From NCBI GenBank assembly GCA_033764095.1, contig JANRJF010000209.1:1-24608 (forward strand): a stretch of DNA of 24,608 nucleotides. The letters are read 5' to 3'. The notes under the pieces are model-generated. The model saw only the letters and a program-made list of their open reading frames with translations. It did not search any database and was not told where the DNA came from. Shown here one piece after another: positions 1-7,237 of the stretch (position 1 is the first letter of the stretch; each line of letters opens with the position of its first letter). The DNA comes from JBDTMT01 sp033764095 (lineage in GTDB: Bacteria > Desulfobacterota > Binatia > HRBIN30 > CADEER01). A program made the position numbers and the translations under genes.

Positions 1-140
1 AGGCCAACCACCAAGGCACCAAGACACCAAGCGGACCTCAGACCTTGGCGCCTTGGTGTCTTGGTGGTGATCTTCTAAGCGGCGAGGACGCGCGTTTCTC
101 GCTCGAGTGTTCCGGCGCGGCCGGTGGCGGCACTAACAGC
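1..140 (-). repeat. 140-bp intergenic repeat, copy A (inverted relative to copy B)
   Basis: Read on the minus strand, this stretch matches 5328-5467 without gaps at about 95% identity by eye. It has two parts. One is a non-palindromic half of about 70 bp (positions 71-140). The other is a hairpin with 25-nt arms at 7-31 and 44-68 around a 12-nt loop, built from an 8-nt period (ACCAAGGC/ACCAAGAC). It starts 29 bp beyond the stop codon of the minus-strand SGNH gene, and copy B likewise lies just beyond the stop of another SGNH gene. The element may continue left of the window edge. No ORF is needed to explain it. A MITE- or REP-like element is the best guess. Confidence 0.85.
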
Positions 141-169
141 CAACTGCCTCGAACCCCTAGCAGCCTGAG

Positions 170-1582
170 TTACGACCCTGCCAGCTTCTGGATCGCCGGC
201 CACAGTGCCTGGGCGATGATCTGCGAGCCCTCGATGTTGGGGTGGGCGGGATCGAGGAAGAGGGGCTCGCCATCGTGCGCCTGGAACCACGGCGTCAGGT
301 CGACCACCGGGACGCCTTCCTCCAGCCCGACGCTCCAGGCGACGACCTGGTAGTGCAGGAAGATGCTGCAGGCGAGGCGGTCGGCGTTGTGCAGCGCGCG
401 CAGGCCGCTCTCCGCGTCGCCGGCGGCGATCTGCGCCACGCCGAGGTCGTAGAAGGCGAGCGGCGAGTCGGGCTGCGCCGCCACCGCCGCGGCGAACTTG
501 GCGACCGCGGCGGCGAAGGCGCCGGCCACGTAGGCGCGCGCCCCGTCGCGCAGCAGGGCGCGCACGTCGAGGCGGTCGGGATACACCGGATGCCAGCCGT
601 CCTGCTGCTCGCGCATCTCGCCCAGCGCGTCGGCGCGGTCGCGATGGTCGATGCAGGAGAACTCCAGCGTCACGCGGTCGCGCAGGCTCTCGCCCGACGC
701 GGTGGTGGCGCCCGCATCGGCCGCCTGGCGCGACGCGTCGCGCGCCCGCGCCGCGTCCTCGAAGCGGAAGTCGGTCGACACGCCGGAGGCGCGCGGCAGG
801 ATCATGATCAGCGGCTTGGCGCCGGCGGCGCGCGCGTCGCGCACCATCTGGCGCTCGCTGTGGGCGAACTCGTCCGGCGGCGCGACGCGTTTGACCTGCG
901 CCAGCGGCAGCTTGTCGATCGACTCGCGGCGGCGCGGATCGGGATCGGCGCCGCGCTTGGAGGCCTGCCAGGCGGCGATGATGTGCAGCAGGCGCGAGCG
1001 GAAGATCCAGCGGCGCAGCGAGTAGTTGCGGAAGCGCTCGCGGTCGGCGACCAGGCTGAAGCGGAAGGCGTTGTTGGCGCCGTAGCCGATGACGACGACG
1101 TCCGGGTGGAGCGGCAGGACGCGCTCGACCAGCAGGTGCTCGCCGACCACCGCGCTCTGGCCCGGATAGGCGGCGTTGAGCAGCTCCACGCTCGGCGCGC
1201 CGGCCTGGCGCTGCAGCGCGTCGATGGCGCCGATGAACGTCTGCTCCCCGTCCAGCCCCCAGCCGAAGGTGCAGGAGTCGCCGACAAACGCGACGCGCAG
1301 CGTCGGGTCGGCAGGAGGCGGCAGCCCGGTGAGGCGGAAGCCGCGCGCATCGAACGCGGTGGCGAAGAGGTTGAACCAGCGGCCGCTCCAGTTCGGCCGC
1401 GGCAGCGGGCCGAGCAGCGGGTCGACCTTGATCTGCTCCGGCGAACGCTTGAACCCCGCCGCCGGCCAATCGCGCGGCTGGATGCCGAGCACCCGCACCG
1501 TCAGCTCGGCGCCGAGGAACAGCAGCGCCATGAACAGCAGGCTGCCGAACATGACCGCCAACTTGCGCAGCCCCGAGGACAT
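170..1582 (-). CDS. SGNH/GDSL hydrolase-like protein with embedded TPR-like region
   Basis: This is a membrane-anchored SGNH-fold protein of 470 residues, probably an extracytoplasmic esterase or acyltransferase acting on an envelope glycan. A signal anchor covers residues 5-30. Block I is GDS at 101-103, followed by a block-II-like NAAYPGQ stretch near 136. GANN at 168-171 stands where GxND is usual. The catalytic Asp and His lie in DPAHPN, with D444 and H447. Between the blocks, at about 350-404, is an Ala-rich helical pair resembling one or two TPR repeats (PDSPLAFYDLGVAQIAAGD), which is unusual within this fold. The reading frame stays open upstream to 1705. However, those extra 41 codons are translated intergenic repeat, so I place the start at the ATG of MSSGLRKLAV. 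No good Shine-Dalgarno is visible. It is transcribed divergently from the sulfatase-fold gene at 1913. The family is firm and the substrate is unknown. Confidence 0.85.
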   Translation of the reverse strand: MSSGLRKLAVMFGSLLFMALLFLGAELTVRVLGIQPRDWPAAGFKRSPEQIKVDPLLGPLPRPNWSGRWFNLFATAFDARGFRLTGLPPPADPTLRVAFVGDSCTFGWGLDGEQTFIGAIDALQRQAGAPSVELLNAAYPGQSAVVGEHLLVERVLPLHPDVVVIGYGANNAFRFSLVADRERFRNYSLRRWIFRSRLLHIIAAWQASKRGADPDPRRRESIDKLPLAQVKRVAPPDEFAHSERQMVRDARAAGAKPLIMILPRASGVSTDFRFEDAARARDASRQAADAGATTASGESLRDRVTLEFSCIDHRDRADALGEMREQQDGWHPVYPDRLDVRALLRDGARAYVAGAFAAAVAKFAAAVAAQPDSPLAFYDLGVAQIAAGDAESGLRALHNADRLACSIFLHYQVVAWSVGLEEGVPVVDLTPWFQAHDGEPLFLDPAHPNIEGSQIIAQALWPAIQKLAGS

Positions 1583-1912
1583 GAACGGCGAGCGTGCCAG
1601 ATTCGCGCGCGCCGTCGCAAGGCGGAGAAGACAGCTGTCAGCGGTCAACTGTTGGCTATCGGCCTTCGACGCGGAGCGGTCCGGGCCGGACAGGGTGGCA
1701 ATCACGGCCCGGACCGCCGAGCCGAGGGCTGTCGCTGACGCGGGCGGTCAGCGGTCGTTCGGTCAGCGGTCGCCGCAGAGCGGTCCGCACCACTCGGGGC
1801 GAGGAGGGCGCCTGGGACCGCCGAGCTGAGGGCTGATGGCTGACGCCTGACCGCTTTCGGTTGCAGCCCCCAACCCGAGCCGATAGTTCTCGAAGGAGTC
1901 CCCCTCCCCGGC
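1583..1912. other. Divergent intergenic spacer with short repeats
   Basis: This 330-bp gap separates two divergent genes, so promoters for both must lie here, but I cannot identify convincing -35/-10 boxes. It holds remnants of an AGCTGTCAGC-type short repeat (1631-1656). A 13-nt direct repeat CGGTCAGCGGTCG occurs at 1745-1757 and 1760-1772. A roughly 31-nt imperfect direct repeat occurs at 1711-1741 and 1815-1846. A perfect inverted repeat is listed separately. The open frames across it are repeat translation, not genes. Confidence 0.6.
1676..1717. promoter_or_regulatory. Perfect 12-bp inverted repeat in divergent spacer
   Basis: The arms GCGGTCCGGGCC (1676-1687) and GGCCCGGACCGC (1706-1717) are exact complements around an 18-nt loop. 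The position in a divergent promoter region would suit an operator or an mRNA leader hairpin. It could equally be another decayed intergenic palindrome. No T-tract follows it, so it is not a classic terminator. Confidence 0.35.
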
Positions 1913-3337
1913 ATGTCTCTGTCGTTGCGCCACCGCGCGGCTCTCGTCGCGCTGCTCTGCTGTGCCCTGGCCGGCTGCGCCGCTCCGCCGCCGCGGCCGA
2001 ACGTGCTGGTGGTGCTGGTCGATACGCTGCGCCCCGACCGCCTCGGCGCCTACGGCAACCAGCGCCAGCTGACGCCGTTCCTCGACGAGCTGGCGGCGCG
2101 CAGCACGGTGTTCGGCAATGCGTACGCGCAGAGCTCGTGGACCAATCCGTCGGTCGCCTCGTTGTTCACCTCGCGCTACCAGAGCCAGCATCGCGTCACC
2201 TCGTTCGGCTCGGTGCTGGCGGCCGACGAACAGACGCTCGCCGAGGTGCTCCGGCAGCACGGCTATGCCACCGCCGCCTTCTCGGCCAACTTCCTGCTGC
2301 AGCCCAAGCTCGGCTTCGACCAGGGCTTCGACGTGTACAAGGCGATGAGCCGGCCGGGGGTGGGCGCCGTCACCGGCAAGCCGAAGCTGCTCAAGGCGCG
2401 CGCCGAGACGATCAACCAGGCGGTGCTCGGCTGGCTCGACGGACGCCAGAACCCGGCGCAGCCGGCCTTCCTGTACGTGCACTACATGGAGCCGCACGCC
2501 CCCTACGATCCGCCCGCCGACGCGCTGGCGCGCGCCTTCGGCGCGACGCCGCAACCCGACCTGCAGCGCATCAACGACTTCATGGAGATGCCCGGCTTCA
2601 CCGCCGACGACGAGGTGGCCGCCGCCGCGCGGCTGTACTACGACGCCGAGGTGACGGCGCTCGACGCCTCGCTGCGCGCGCTGTTCGCCGGGTTGGAGCA
2701 GCGCGGCTTCCTGCGCGACGCGGTGGTGGTACTGCTCGCCGACCACGGCGAGGAGCTGAAGGAACACGGCCTGCTCGGCCATCACCAGACGCTGTACGAA
2801 GAAGTGATCCGCATTCCGCTGATGATCCAGATGCCGGGACAGACGACGCGCCAGGACATCGCGGCGCCGGTCGAGACGCTCGACATCGCGCCGACGCTGC
2901 TGGCGCGGCTCGGCATCGAGGCGCCGGCCTCGTTCGTCGGCGTGTCGCTCGACCGCAAGTTGCCCGGCGCCGCGCCGCTCGGCCTGCGCCAGCGCCTGCA
3001 CGCCTGGCTGTCACCGCCCGCGGCACCGACGCCGCGGCCGGTGTACAGCGAGCTGATCAAGGATCCGGGCACCCTGCGGCTGAGCCAGCACGAGCGCGCC
3101 GCCATCGACGGCGGCAACAAGGCGATCGCCGACGTGGACGGGCAGACCGCGTACTACGACCTGCAGCGCGATCCGGGCGAGACCAATCGCGACGGCGTCG
3201 CCGCCGCGCCACGCGGCGTGCTCGACCGCGCCCTCGCCGCCTTGCGCCGCCTGGCCGACGGCGGCGACCGGGTGCCGGGCGGCGGCCTGGACGAGCAGAC
3301 CAAGGAACGCATGCGCGCGCTCGGCTATGCCGAGTAA
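1913..3337 (+). CDS. Sulfatase-fold (alkaline phosphatase superfamily) lipoprotein
   Basis: This is a 474-residue metal-dependent hydrolase or transferase of the sulfatase family, exported as a lipoprotein. The signal ends in the lipobox LAGC with C22. The first metal ligand is in VDTLRPDRLGAYGN (D37). The nucleophile region is SSWTNPSVASLFTSRY. The second metal site is DHGEELKEHG (D277, H278, H285). The C-terminus KERMRALGY is typical of the family. At the position where formylglycine sulfatases have Cys or Ser in C-x-P-S-R there is T77, and the Arg is missing. Sulfate-ester hydrolysis is therefore doubtful, and a phosphotransfer or phosphodiester role as in Thr-nucleophile relatives such as LtaS is possible. 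An AAGGAG lies 15 nt before the ATG. The methyltransferase at 3377 follows after 39 bp, so an operon is likely. Confidence 0.88.
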   Translation: MSLSLRHRAALVALLCCALAGCAAPPPRPNVLVVLVDTLRPDRLGAYGNQRQLTPFLDELAARSTVFGNAYAQSSWTNPSVASLFTSRYQSQHRVTSFGSVLAADEQTLAEVLRQHGYATAAFSANFLLQPKLGFDQGFDVYKAMSRPGVGAVTGKPKLLKARAETINQAVLGWLDGRQNPAQPAFLYVHYMEPHAPYDPPADALARAFGATPQPDLQRINDFMEMPGFTADDEVAAAARLYYDAEVTALDASLRALFAGLEQRGFLRDAVVVLLADHGEELKEHGLLGHHQTLYEEVIRIPLMIQMPGQTTRQDIAAPVETLDIAPTLLARLGIEAPASFVGVSLDRKLPGAAPLGLRQRLHAWLSPPAAPTPRPVYSELIKDPGTLRLSQHERAAIDGGNKAIADVDGQTAYYDLQRDPGETNRDGVAAAPRGVLDRALAALRRLADGGDRVPGGGLDEQTKERMRALGYAE

Positions 3338-3376
3338 CGGCGGCGCGCTGGCCGCGAAGGGGGAGGAGTCACCGCG

Positions 3377-4213
3377 ATGAGCTTCAAGCAATACCTGCGC
3401 AGCGAGGTCACCGCCGGCCTCGACGAGACCTACAAAGTCGACGAGGCGTGGGCCAAGGACCAGCCCGGCCGCGCCTACTTCAACGTCCACCTCACCACCA
3501 TCAACGAGCACGAGATGGCGGCGGCGACCTTCCGCCGCTACCTCGGCAGCGGCGGCCAGAAGATCCTCGAGTCGGGCTGCGGCAGCGGCCGCTGGATGGC
3601 GTTCTTCGAGTCGCTCGGCAACACCGCCTTCGGCGTCGACGACAGCTGGGGACCGCTGCGCCTGGCGCGCGCGCACGACCCGGCGATGAACTTCGTGCGC
3701 GCCAACGCGCTGGTCACGCCGTACGCCGACAACAGCTTCGATGCCGCCTTCTCCTCCTACGTCGCCGAGCACTTCGAGGAGGGGCCGGAGGTGCTGTTCC
3801 GCGAGATCCACCGCGTGCTCAAGCCGGGCGGCCTGTTCTTCGTCGTGGTGCCGTTCAACAACACCTTCCGGCGCTACGTCGTGAACCCGATCCTGATGGG
3901 CCTGTGGAAGCTGTGGAAGCTGCGCGGCAAGGGGCTCGGCTTCACCGAGTTCCGCTACACGCAGGCGGAGATGGAAGGCTTCCTGCGCCGCACCGACTTC
4001 GACGTCGTCGAGGTGCTGCCCGACGACTTCATCGCACCGTGGCAGAAGGGCCTGTTCTGCGACGCCTGCGACATCGGCTGCTTCTTCAGCTACGAGCCCA
4101 AGCCGCCCTACGTCTTCGGCCCGTTCGGCAGCCGCGTCGCCGCCGCCATCCGCAGCCTCGGCCCCTGGCATTCGGCCGGCGGCATCTTCTTCGTCACCCG
4201 CGCGCGCAAGTGA
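3377..4213 (+). CDS. Class I SAM-dependent methyltransferase
   Basis: This is a 278-residue cytoplasmic methyltransferase of the Methyltransf_11 type. Motif I reads ESGCGSGRW (65-73). The acidic residue binding the SAM ribose is D88 in GVDDS. Motif IV region is FDAAFSSYVAEHFEEGPE, followed by IHRVLKPGG. The C-terminal third carries FTEFRYTQAEMEGFL, a stretch also found in the methyltransferases at 14431 and 15302. The N-terminus (FKQYLRSEV, LDETY) is nearly the same as in the 14431 gene, so the two are paralogues. A strong Shine-Dalgarno, GGGAGGAG at 3361-3368, precedes the ATG by 8 nt. Its stop overlaps the GTG start of the SGNH-like lipoprotein, implying translational coupling. The context points to O-methylation of a sugar or a glycolipid precursor, but the substrate cannot be read from the sequence. 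Confidence 0.9.
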   Translation: MSFKQYLRSEVTAGLDETYKVDEAWAKDQPGRAYFNVHLTTINEHEMAAATFRRYLGSGGQKILESGCGSGRWMAFFESLGNTAFGVDDSWGPLRLARAHDPAMNFVRANALVTPYADNSFDAAFSSYVAEHFEEGPEVLFREIHRVLKPGGLFFVVVPFNNTFRRYVVNPILMGLWKLWKLRGKGLGFTEFRYTQAEMEGFLRRTDFDVVEVLPDDFIAPWQKGLFCDACDIGCFFSYEPKPPYVFGPFGSRVAAAIRSLGPWHSAGGIFFVTRARK

Positions 4214-5307
4214 GAGCGGGGCTCGCAGCCGGCCTGGGCCTGTGGGCGCTGGCCGCCTGCGGCCACCCGGCGCACGACCAGGGCCCCTGCCTGCCGCCGG
4301 TGTACGACGGCGGGCAGCGCCTGCACGGCCTGCCCGGCGCCAAGGTCTTCGACCTCGACCTGCTGCTGCGCCAGCACGAGCTGTGCTGGCGGCGCCCGGC
4401 GGCCGCCGGCGAACGGCGCGTCGCGCTGCTCGGCTCCAGCGCCGTGTTCGGCTTTCCGCTCGCCGCCGAGCAGACGCTGAGCGCCGACCTCAACGCCCGC
4501 CTGGCGCGCGACGGCGTCGCTGCGCACGTCTTCAACCTCGCCTTCGTCAACCCCGACCAGCTGCGCGACGCGATGATCCTCGACGCGGCGCTGCCCTACC
4601 ACCTCGACGCGATCGTCTATCCGCTGACGCTGGCCGAGTTCTCGCACATCGCGCCGACGCGCTTCCCGCCGCTGGTCAACTTCTACGCCGCCAACCTCGA
4701 CCGCATGGCACAGCTCAGCCAGGCCCCGCCGGCGGGGCTCGCCGAGCCGCTGCAGCACTATGCCGGGTTCATCGCCAACCAGCGCGCCATCCGCTCGCCG
4801 CTCGCCTGGGTGCCCGACGCCGCGGCGCTGCTGCGCGCCGGCCTGCGCGACCGCGGCCGACGGATCGGGCTGGCGCTCACCGGGACGGCGCCGCCGCCCG
4901 ACGCGCGCTCGCGCGGCCGCCAGCCCGCCTACGATTGCGCCAAGACGCAGCGCGACACGGCCCTGCGCTATGGCGAGGGCTGGGCGACGTGGAACATCCT
5001 CGCCGAGTTGGAACGCGTGCAGCGCGAGCGCGGCATCCCGGTGCTGATCGCCTACTGGCCGGTGGCGCACGAGCCCCAGGGCGACTGCTACAGCGTGCGC
5101 TACACCAACGCCCAGGTGCGCGAGTTCGGCGCCTGGGTGCAACAGGAGAGCGCCGCACGCGGCCTCGCCTATGTCGATCTGCACACCCTGCTGCCGCCCG
5201 ACCTGTTCCTCGACTCGCTGCACGTCAGCCCCGCCGGCCAGCAACGCATCGCCGCCGCGCTCGCCGGCCCGCTCGAGACACTGCTGGCCGATCGCCCGGC
5301 GCGATGA
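4210..5307 (+). CDS. SGNH-like lipoprotein, putative extracytoplasmic acyltransferase (DltD/AlgJ-like role)
   Basis: This 365-residue lipoprotein starts at a GTG overlapping the upstream TGA by four bases. The lipobox is LAAC with C17. It has an SGNH-like layout: GSS at 75-77 in place of GDS (nucleophile S77), VFNLAFV as block II, and FLDSLHVSPAG with D335 and H338. A GSS variant is also known from DltD. A distinctive motif, YWPVAHEPQGDCY, precedes the last block. Four Cys (27, 59, 243, 293) are all conserved in the paralogue at 16780, suggesting two disulfides in the periplasm. In MBOAT systems, SGNH proteins of this kind perform the final acyl transfer to the polymer, and that is my inference here. 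The stop lies 20 bp before repeat copy B. Confidence 0.82.
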   Translation: MRAGLAAGLGLWALAACGHPAHDQGPCLPPVYDGGQRLHGLPGAKVFDLDLLLRQHELCWRRPAAAGERRVALLGSSAVFGFPLAAEQTLSADLNARLARDGVAAHVFNLAFVNPDQLRDAMILDAALPYHLDAIVYPLTLAEFSHIAPTRFPPLVNFYAANLDRMAQLSQAPPAGLAEPLQHYAGFIANQRAIRSPLAWVPDAAALLRAGLRDRGRRIGLALTGTAPPPDARSRGRQPAYDCAKTQRDTALRYGEGWATWNILAELERVQRERGIPVLIAYWPVAHEPQGDCYSVRYTNAQVREFGAWVQQESAARGLAYVDLHTLLPPDLFLDSLHVSPAGQQRIAAALAGPLETLLADRPAR

Positions 5308-5327
5308 GCGAGGCGGTCAGGCTGTTC

Positions 5328-5467
5328 GCTGTTAGTGCCGCCGCCGGCCGGGCCGGAACTCTCGGGCGAGAAACGCGCGTCCTCGCCGCTCAGAAGATCA
5401 CCACCAAGACACCAAGGCACCAAGGTCTGAGGTCCGCTTGGTGTCTTGGTGCCTTGGTGGTTGGCCT
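5328..5467 (+). repeat. 140-bp intergenic repeat, copy B (inverted partner of copy A)
   Basis: This is the ungapped reverse-complement match of positions 1-140. The hairpin arms are 5400-5424 and 5437-5461 with a 12-nt loop, and the conserved non-palindromic half is 5328-5399. Together with copy A it brackets an SGNH gene, a sulfatase-fold gene, a methyltransferase gene and the SGNH-like lipoprotein gene. Each copy sits 20-29 bp downstream of an SGNH stop codon in the same relative orientation. Two readings fit: independent insertions behind genes, or boundaries of an invertible or duplicated block. Confidence 0.88.
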
Positions 5468-5490
5468 TGCTCCTGTGCGTGAAGTTTCAG

Positions 5491-5528
5491 GTCAGGGGGC
5501 CTGATTTCTGCCTCCGGGGTCCCCTGAC
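5491..5528. repeat. Short palindrome GTCAGGGG...CCCCTGAC
   Basis: Eight-nucleotide complementary arms at 5491-5498 and 5521-5528 enclose a 22-nt loop that itself holds a partly complementary CCTG/CCGG segment. It is followed by short TGACAGC/AACAGCCT repeats up to about 5570. With copy B it accounts for most of the 319-bp gap 5308-5626. A terminator for the upstream operon is possible, but no T-run follows. Confidence 0.45.
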
Positions 5529-5626
5529 AGCGTAACAGCCTACCGCCTGACAGCCTTACTCGTCGCCGGCGCTTTCAAAACGCCGGGCGGCATGGTTGAG
5601 CATCGGCGTTGAGCGAAGCGTCCCGC

Positions 5627-5794
5627 ATGCCTCCGTCGAGCCAACCCGGCACCGTCCGCCGCCTGCTGCGCGCGTTGAACGAGGACAAGCTGTATTGGAT
5701 CACCCCGATCGTGCTGCTGCTGGTCGGGCTGGGCGTCTTCCTGTTCTTCGTCGAAGGCTCGGCGCTGGCGCCGATCATCTACGCCGTCTTCTGA
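5627..5794 (+). CDS. DUF5989-like transmembrane microprotein with C-terminal Tyr hexapeptide
   Basis: This is a 55-residue single-pass protein. Its basic N-terminus (RRLLRALNEDK) should stay in the cytoplasm. A hydrophobic segment spans 23-42. The outside tail EGSALAPIIYAVF ends exactly in I-I-Y-A-V-F with Y52. The overall pattern (tryptophan and proline at the membrane entry, EGSALAP, a Tyr near the end) resembles DUF5989. The terminal hexapeptide resembles the acyl-shuttle motif of DltX. I chose the ATG; a TTG 18 bp upstream would add six residues. The SGNH gene begins only 3 bp after the stop, so the two are very likely translated together. Proposed role: carry an acyl group on Y52 from an MBOAT to an SGNH transferase, or tether the two. 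Confidence 0.8.
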   Translation: MPPSSQPGTVRRLLRALNEDKLYWITPIVLLLVGLGVFLFFVEGSALAPIIYAVF

Positions 5795-5797
5795 GCG

Positions 5798-7231
5798 GTG
5801 GCCGAGCCGACCCCGCCGCGCCGCCGCTTCGGCGCCCGCCTGCGCGCCGCGCTGTGGAAGAACCTGCTCGTCCTGGCGCTGCTCGAGGGCCTGGTGCGCG
5901 TCGCTGCCGGCCTCGGCTGGCTGTCGCTGCCACCGATCGAGGTGTCGGGCTTCGACCGCGGCCACGCCGAGCACGCCGGCGACGCGGTGCGGCTGTTCGC
6001 GCCCGATCTCGACCTGATCGTGCGCATGCGGCCGCACGTCGCCGCCGACTACCCGCGCGCCGTCACCTACGGCGAGGCGCCGCGCTCGTTCCACGTCGAG
6101 ACCAACGCGCGCGGCTACCGCACGCCCCCGTTCGAGCTCGCCAAGCCGCCCGGCGTCATCCGCGTCGTCTGCCTCGGCGACTCGTCGACCTTCGGCATGA
6201 ACGTCGAGGCGGACGACAGCTATCCGCGCCGCCTGGCGGCGCTGCTCGACGAACGCCATCCCGGCCGCTTCGAGGTGATCAACCTCGGCGTGCCCGGCTA
6301 TTCCAGCCGCCAGGGCCTGGAGCAGCTGCGCCGCGAGGCGCTCGGGCTCGCTCCCGACGTCGTCACCTTCGCGTTCGGCACCAACGACCTGTTCTGGCAC
6401 CGGCCGCTCACCGACGACCAGGTCATCCGGCTCAACCAGAGCCGCGCCGGCCGGCTGATCTTCTGGACGCGCGGCGCGCTCGACCACCTCTACCTCTACC
6501 GGCTGATGCGCCAGGCGCTGCCGCTGCTGGTGCAACGCAGCGGCGACGCGCCGCAGCTGAGCACCACGCGCAGCACGCCGGAAGGCATCAGCGAGGCGGT
6601 GGTCGCGGCGCAGGCGCTGCTGGCGCCATCCGGCGTCCCGCTGCTGGTGCTCAACACCGACTTCTATCAGGTCGGCGCCGGCCAGCCGTTGCGCGACGGC
6701 GCGGCGCGCGCCGGCAGCCGCTTCGTCGATCTGGTCGAGCACCTGGCCGACGAACGCACGCGCCGCGCCCGCGAGCTGGCGCAACAGCTCGGCCTGCCGC
6801 CGGCGCCACGCCGCGACGGGCACCTCACCTTCCGCGTCCTGGCGCGCGAGCCGAACTTCGTCCACCTGCGCCTGCGCCGCTACATGCGGCCCGAGCTCAC
6901 CGTCGCCATGCTCGACAACGGCATGCCACCCGATCAGGTGGCGGACGACCGGGTGTGGACCGTCGAGGTCGAGGCCGATCCCGGCGAGGTCGTCGGCTAC
7001 ACCTACCTGCGCGGCCTGAAGCCGCCGTTCACCAAGGAGTTCCACGACGCCTCGGGCTTCACCGACATCGAGCGCCGGGCCCGCCTGCGCGACGGCGGCG
7101 TCGACGTGTTCGGCGACCCGCTGCTGCTCTCCGACCCCACCCACCCGAACGAGGAGGGCGACCGGCTGATCGCGGCGCGGCTCGCCGACGAGATCCTGCG
7201 CCTGCCGCAGGTGCAGGCGCGGCTGCGCTGA
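5798..7231 (+). CDS. SGNH/GDSL hydrolase with beta-sandwich-like insert
   Basis: This 477-residue SGNH protein has an N-terminal membrane anchor at about 20-41. It carries a full set of blocks: GDSSTFG (S129), INLGVPGYSS as block II, GTND at 194-197, and DPTHPNEEG with D446 and H449. Between blocks III and V, at about 340-425, is an insert with beta-rich character. Its pattern TVAMLDNGMPPDQVADDRVW recalls Ig-like domains with the signature L-x-D-D-G-x-x-x-D-x-V-A-x-D-x-V-W-T, and it may bind glycan. The start is a GTG 3 bp after the microprotein stop, with no Shine-Dalgarno of its own, implying translational coupling. The gene converges on the sulfatase-fold gene at 7238. I infer an O-acyltransferase or O-acylesterase acting outside the membrane on the same polymer as the MBOAT. 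Confidence 0.88.
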   Translation: MAEPTPPRRRFGARLRAALWKNLLVLALLEGLVRVAAGLGWLSLPPIEVSGFDRGHAEHAGDAVRLFAPDLDLIVRMRPHVAADYPRAVTYGEAPRSFHVETNARGYRTPPFELAKPPGVIRVVCLGDSSTFGMNVEADDSYPRRLAALLDERHPGRFEVINLGVPGYSSRQGLEQLRREALGLAPDVVTFAFGTNDLFWHRPLTDDQVIRLNQSRAGRLIFWTRGALDHLYLYRLMRQALPLLVQRSGDAPQLSTTRSTPEGISEAVVAAQALLAPSGVPLLVLNTDFYQVGAGQPLRDGAARAGSRFVDLVEHLADERTRRARELAQQLGLPPAPRRDGHLTFRVLAREPNFVHLRLRRYMRPELTVAMLDNGMPPDQVADDRVWTVEVEADPGEVVGYTYLRGLKPPFTKEFHDASGFTDIERRARLRDGGVDVFGDPLLLSDPTHPNEEGDRLIAARLADEILRLPQVQARLR

Positions 7232-7237
7232 GCCGCG

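Noticed and set aside
75..1469. Long minus-strand frame overlapping the first SGNH gene
   Set aside because: Low-complexity Arg/Ala translation in a shadow frame of a GC-rich gene; the frame at 170-1582 carries recognisable SGNH motifs.
242..1738. Long plus-strand frame opposite the first SGNH gene
   Set aside because: Composition is the usual antisense artefact of high GC and no motif is recognisable.
1861..4209. Upstream extension of the SGNH-like lipoprotein into a protein of more than 1100 residues
   Set aside because: That part is an off-frame reading of the sulfatase-fold and methyltransferase genes; a signal with lipobox begins at the GTG at 4210.
1..5467. Composite transposon
   Set aside because: The inverted repeats contain no transposase and no target duplication is visible, so mobility is not supported beyond the repeat structure itself.
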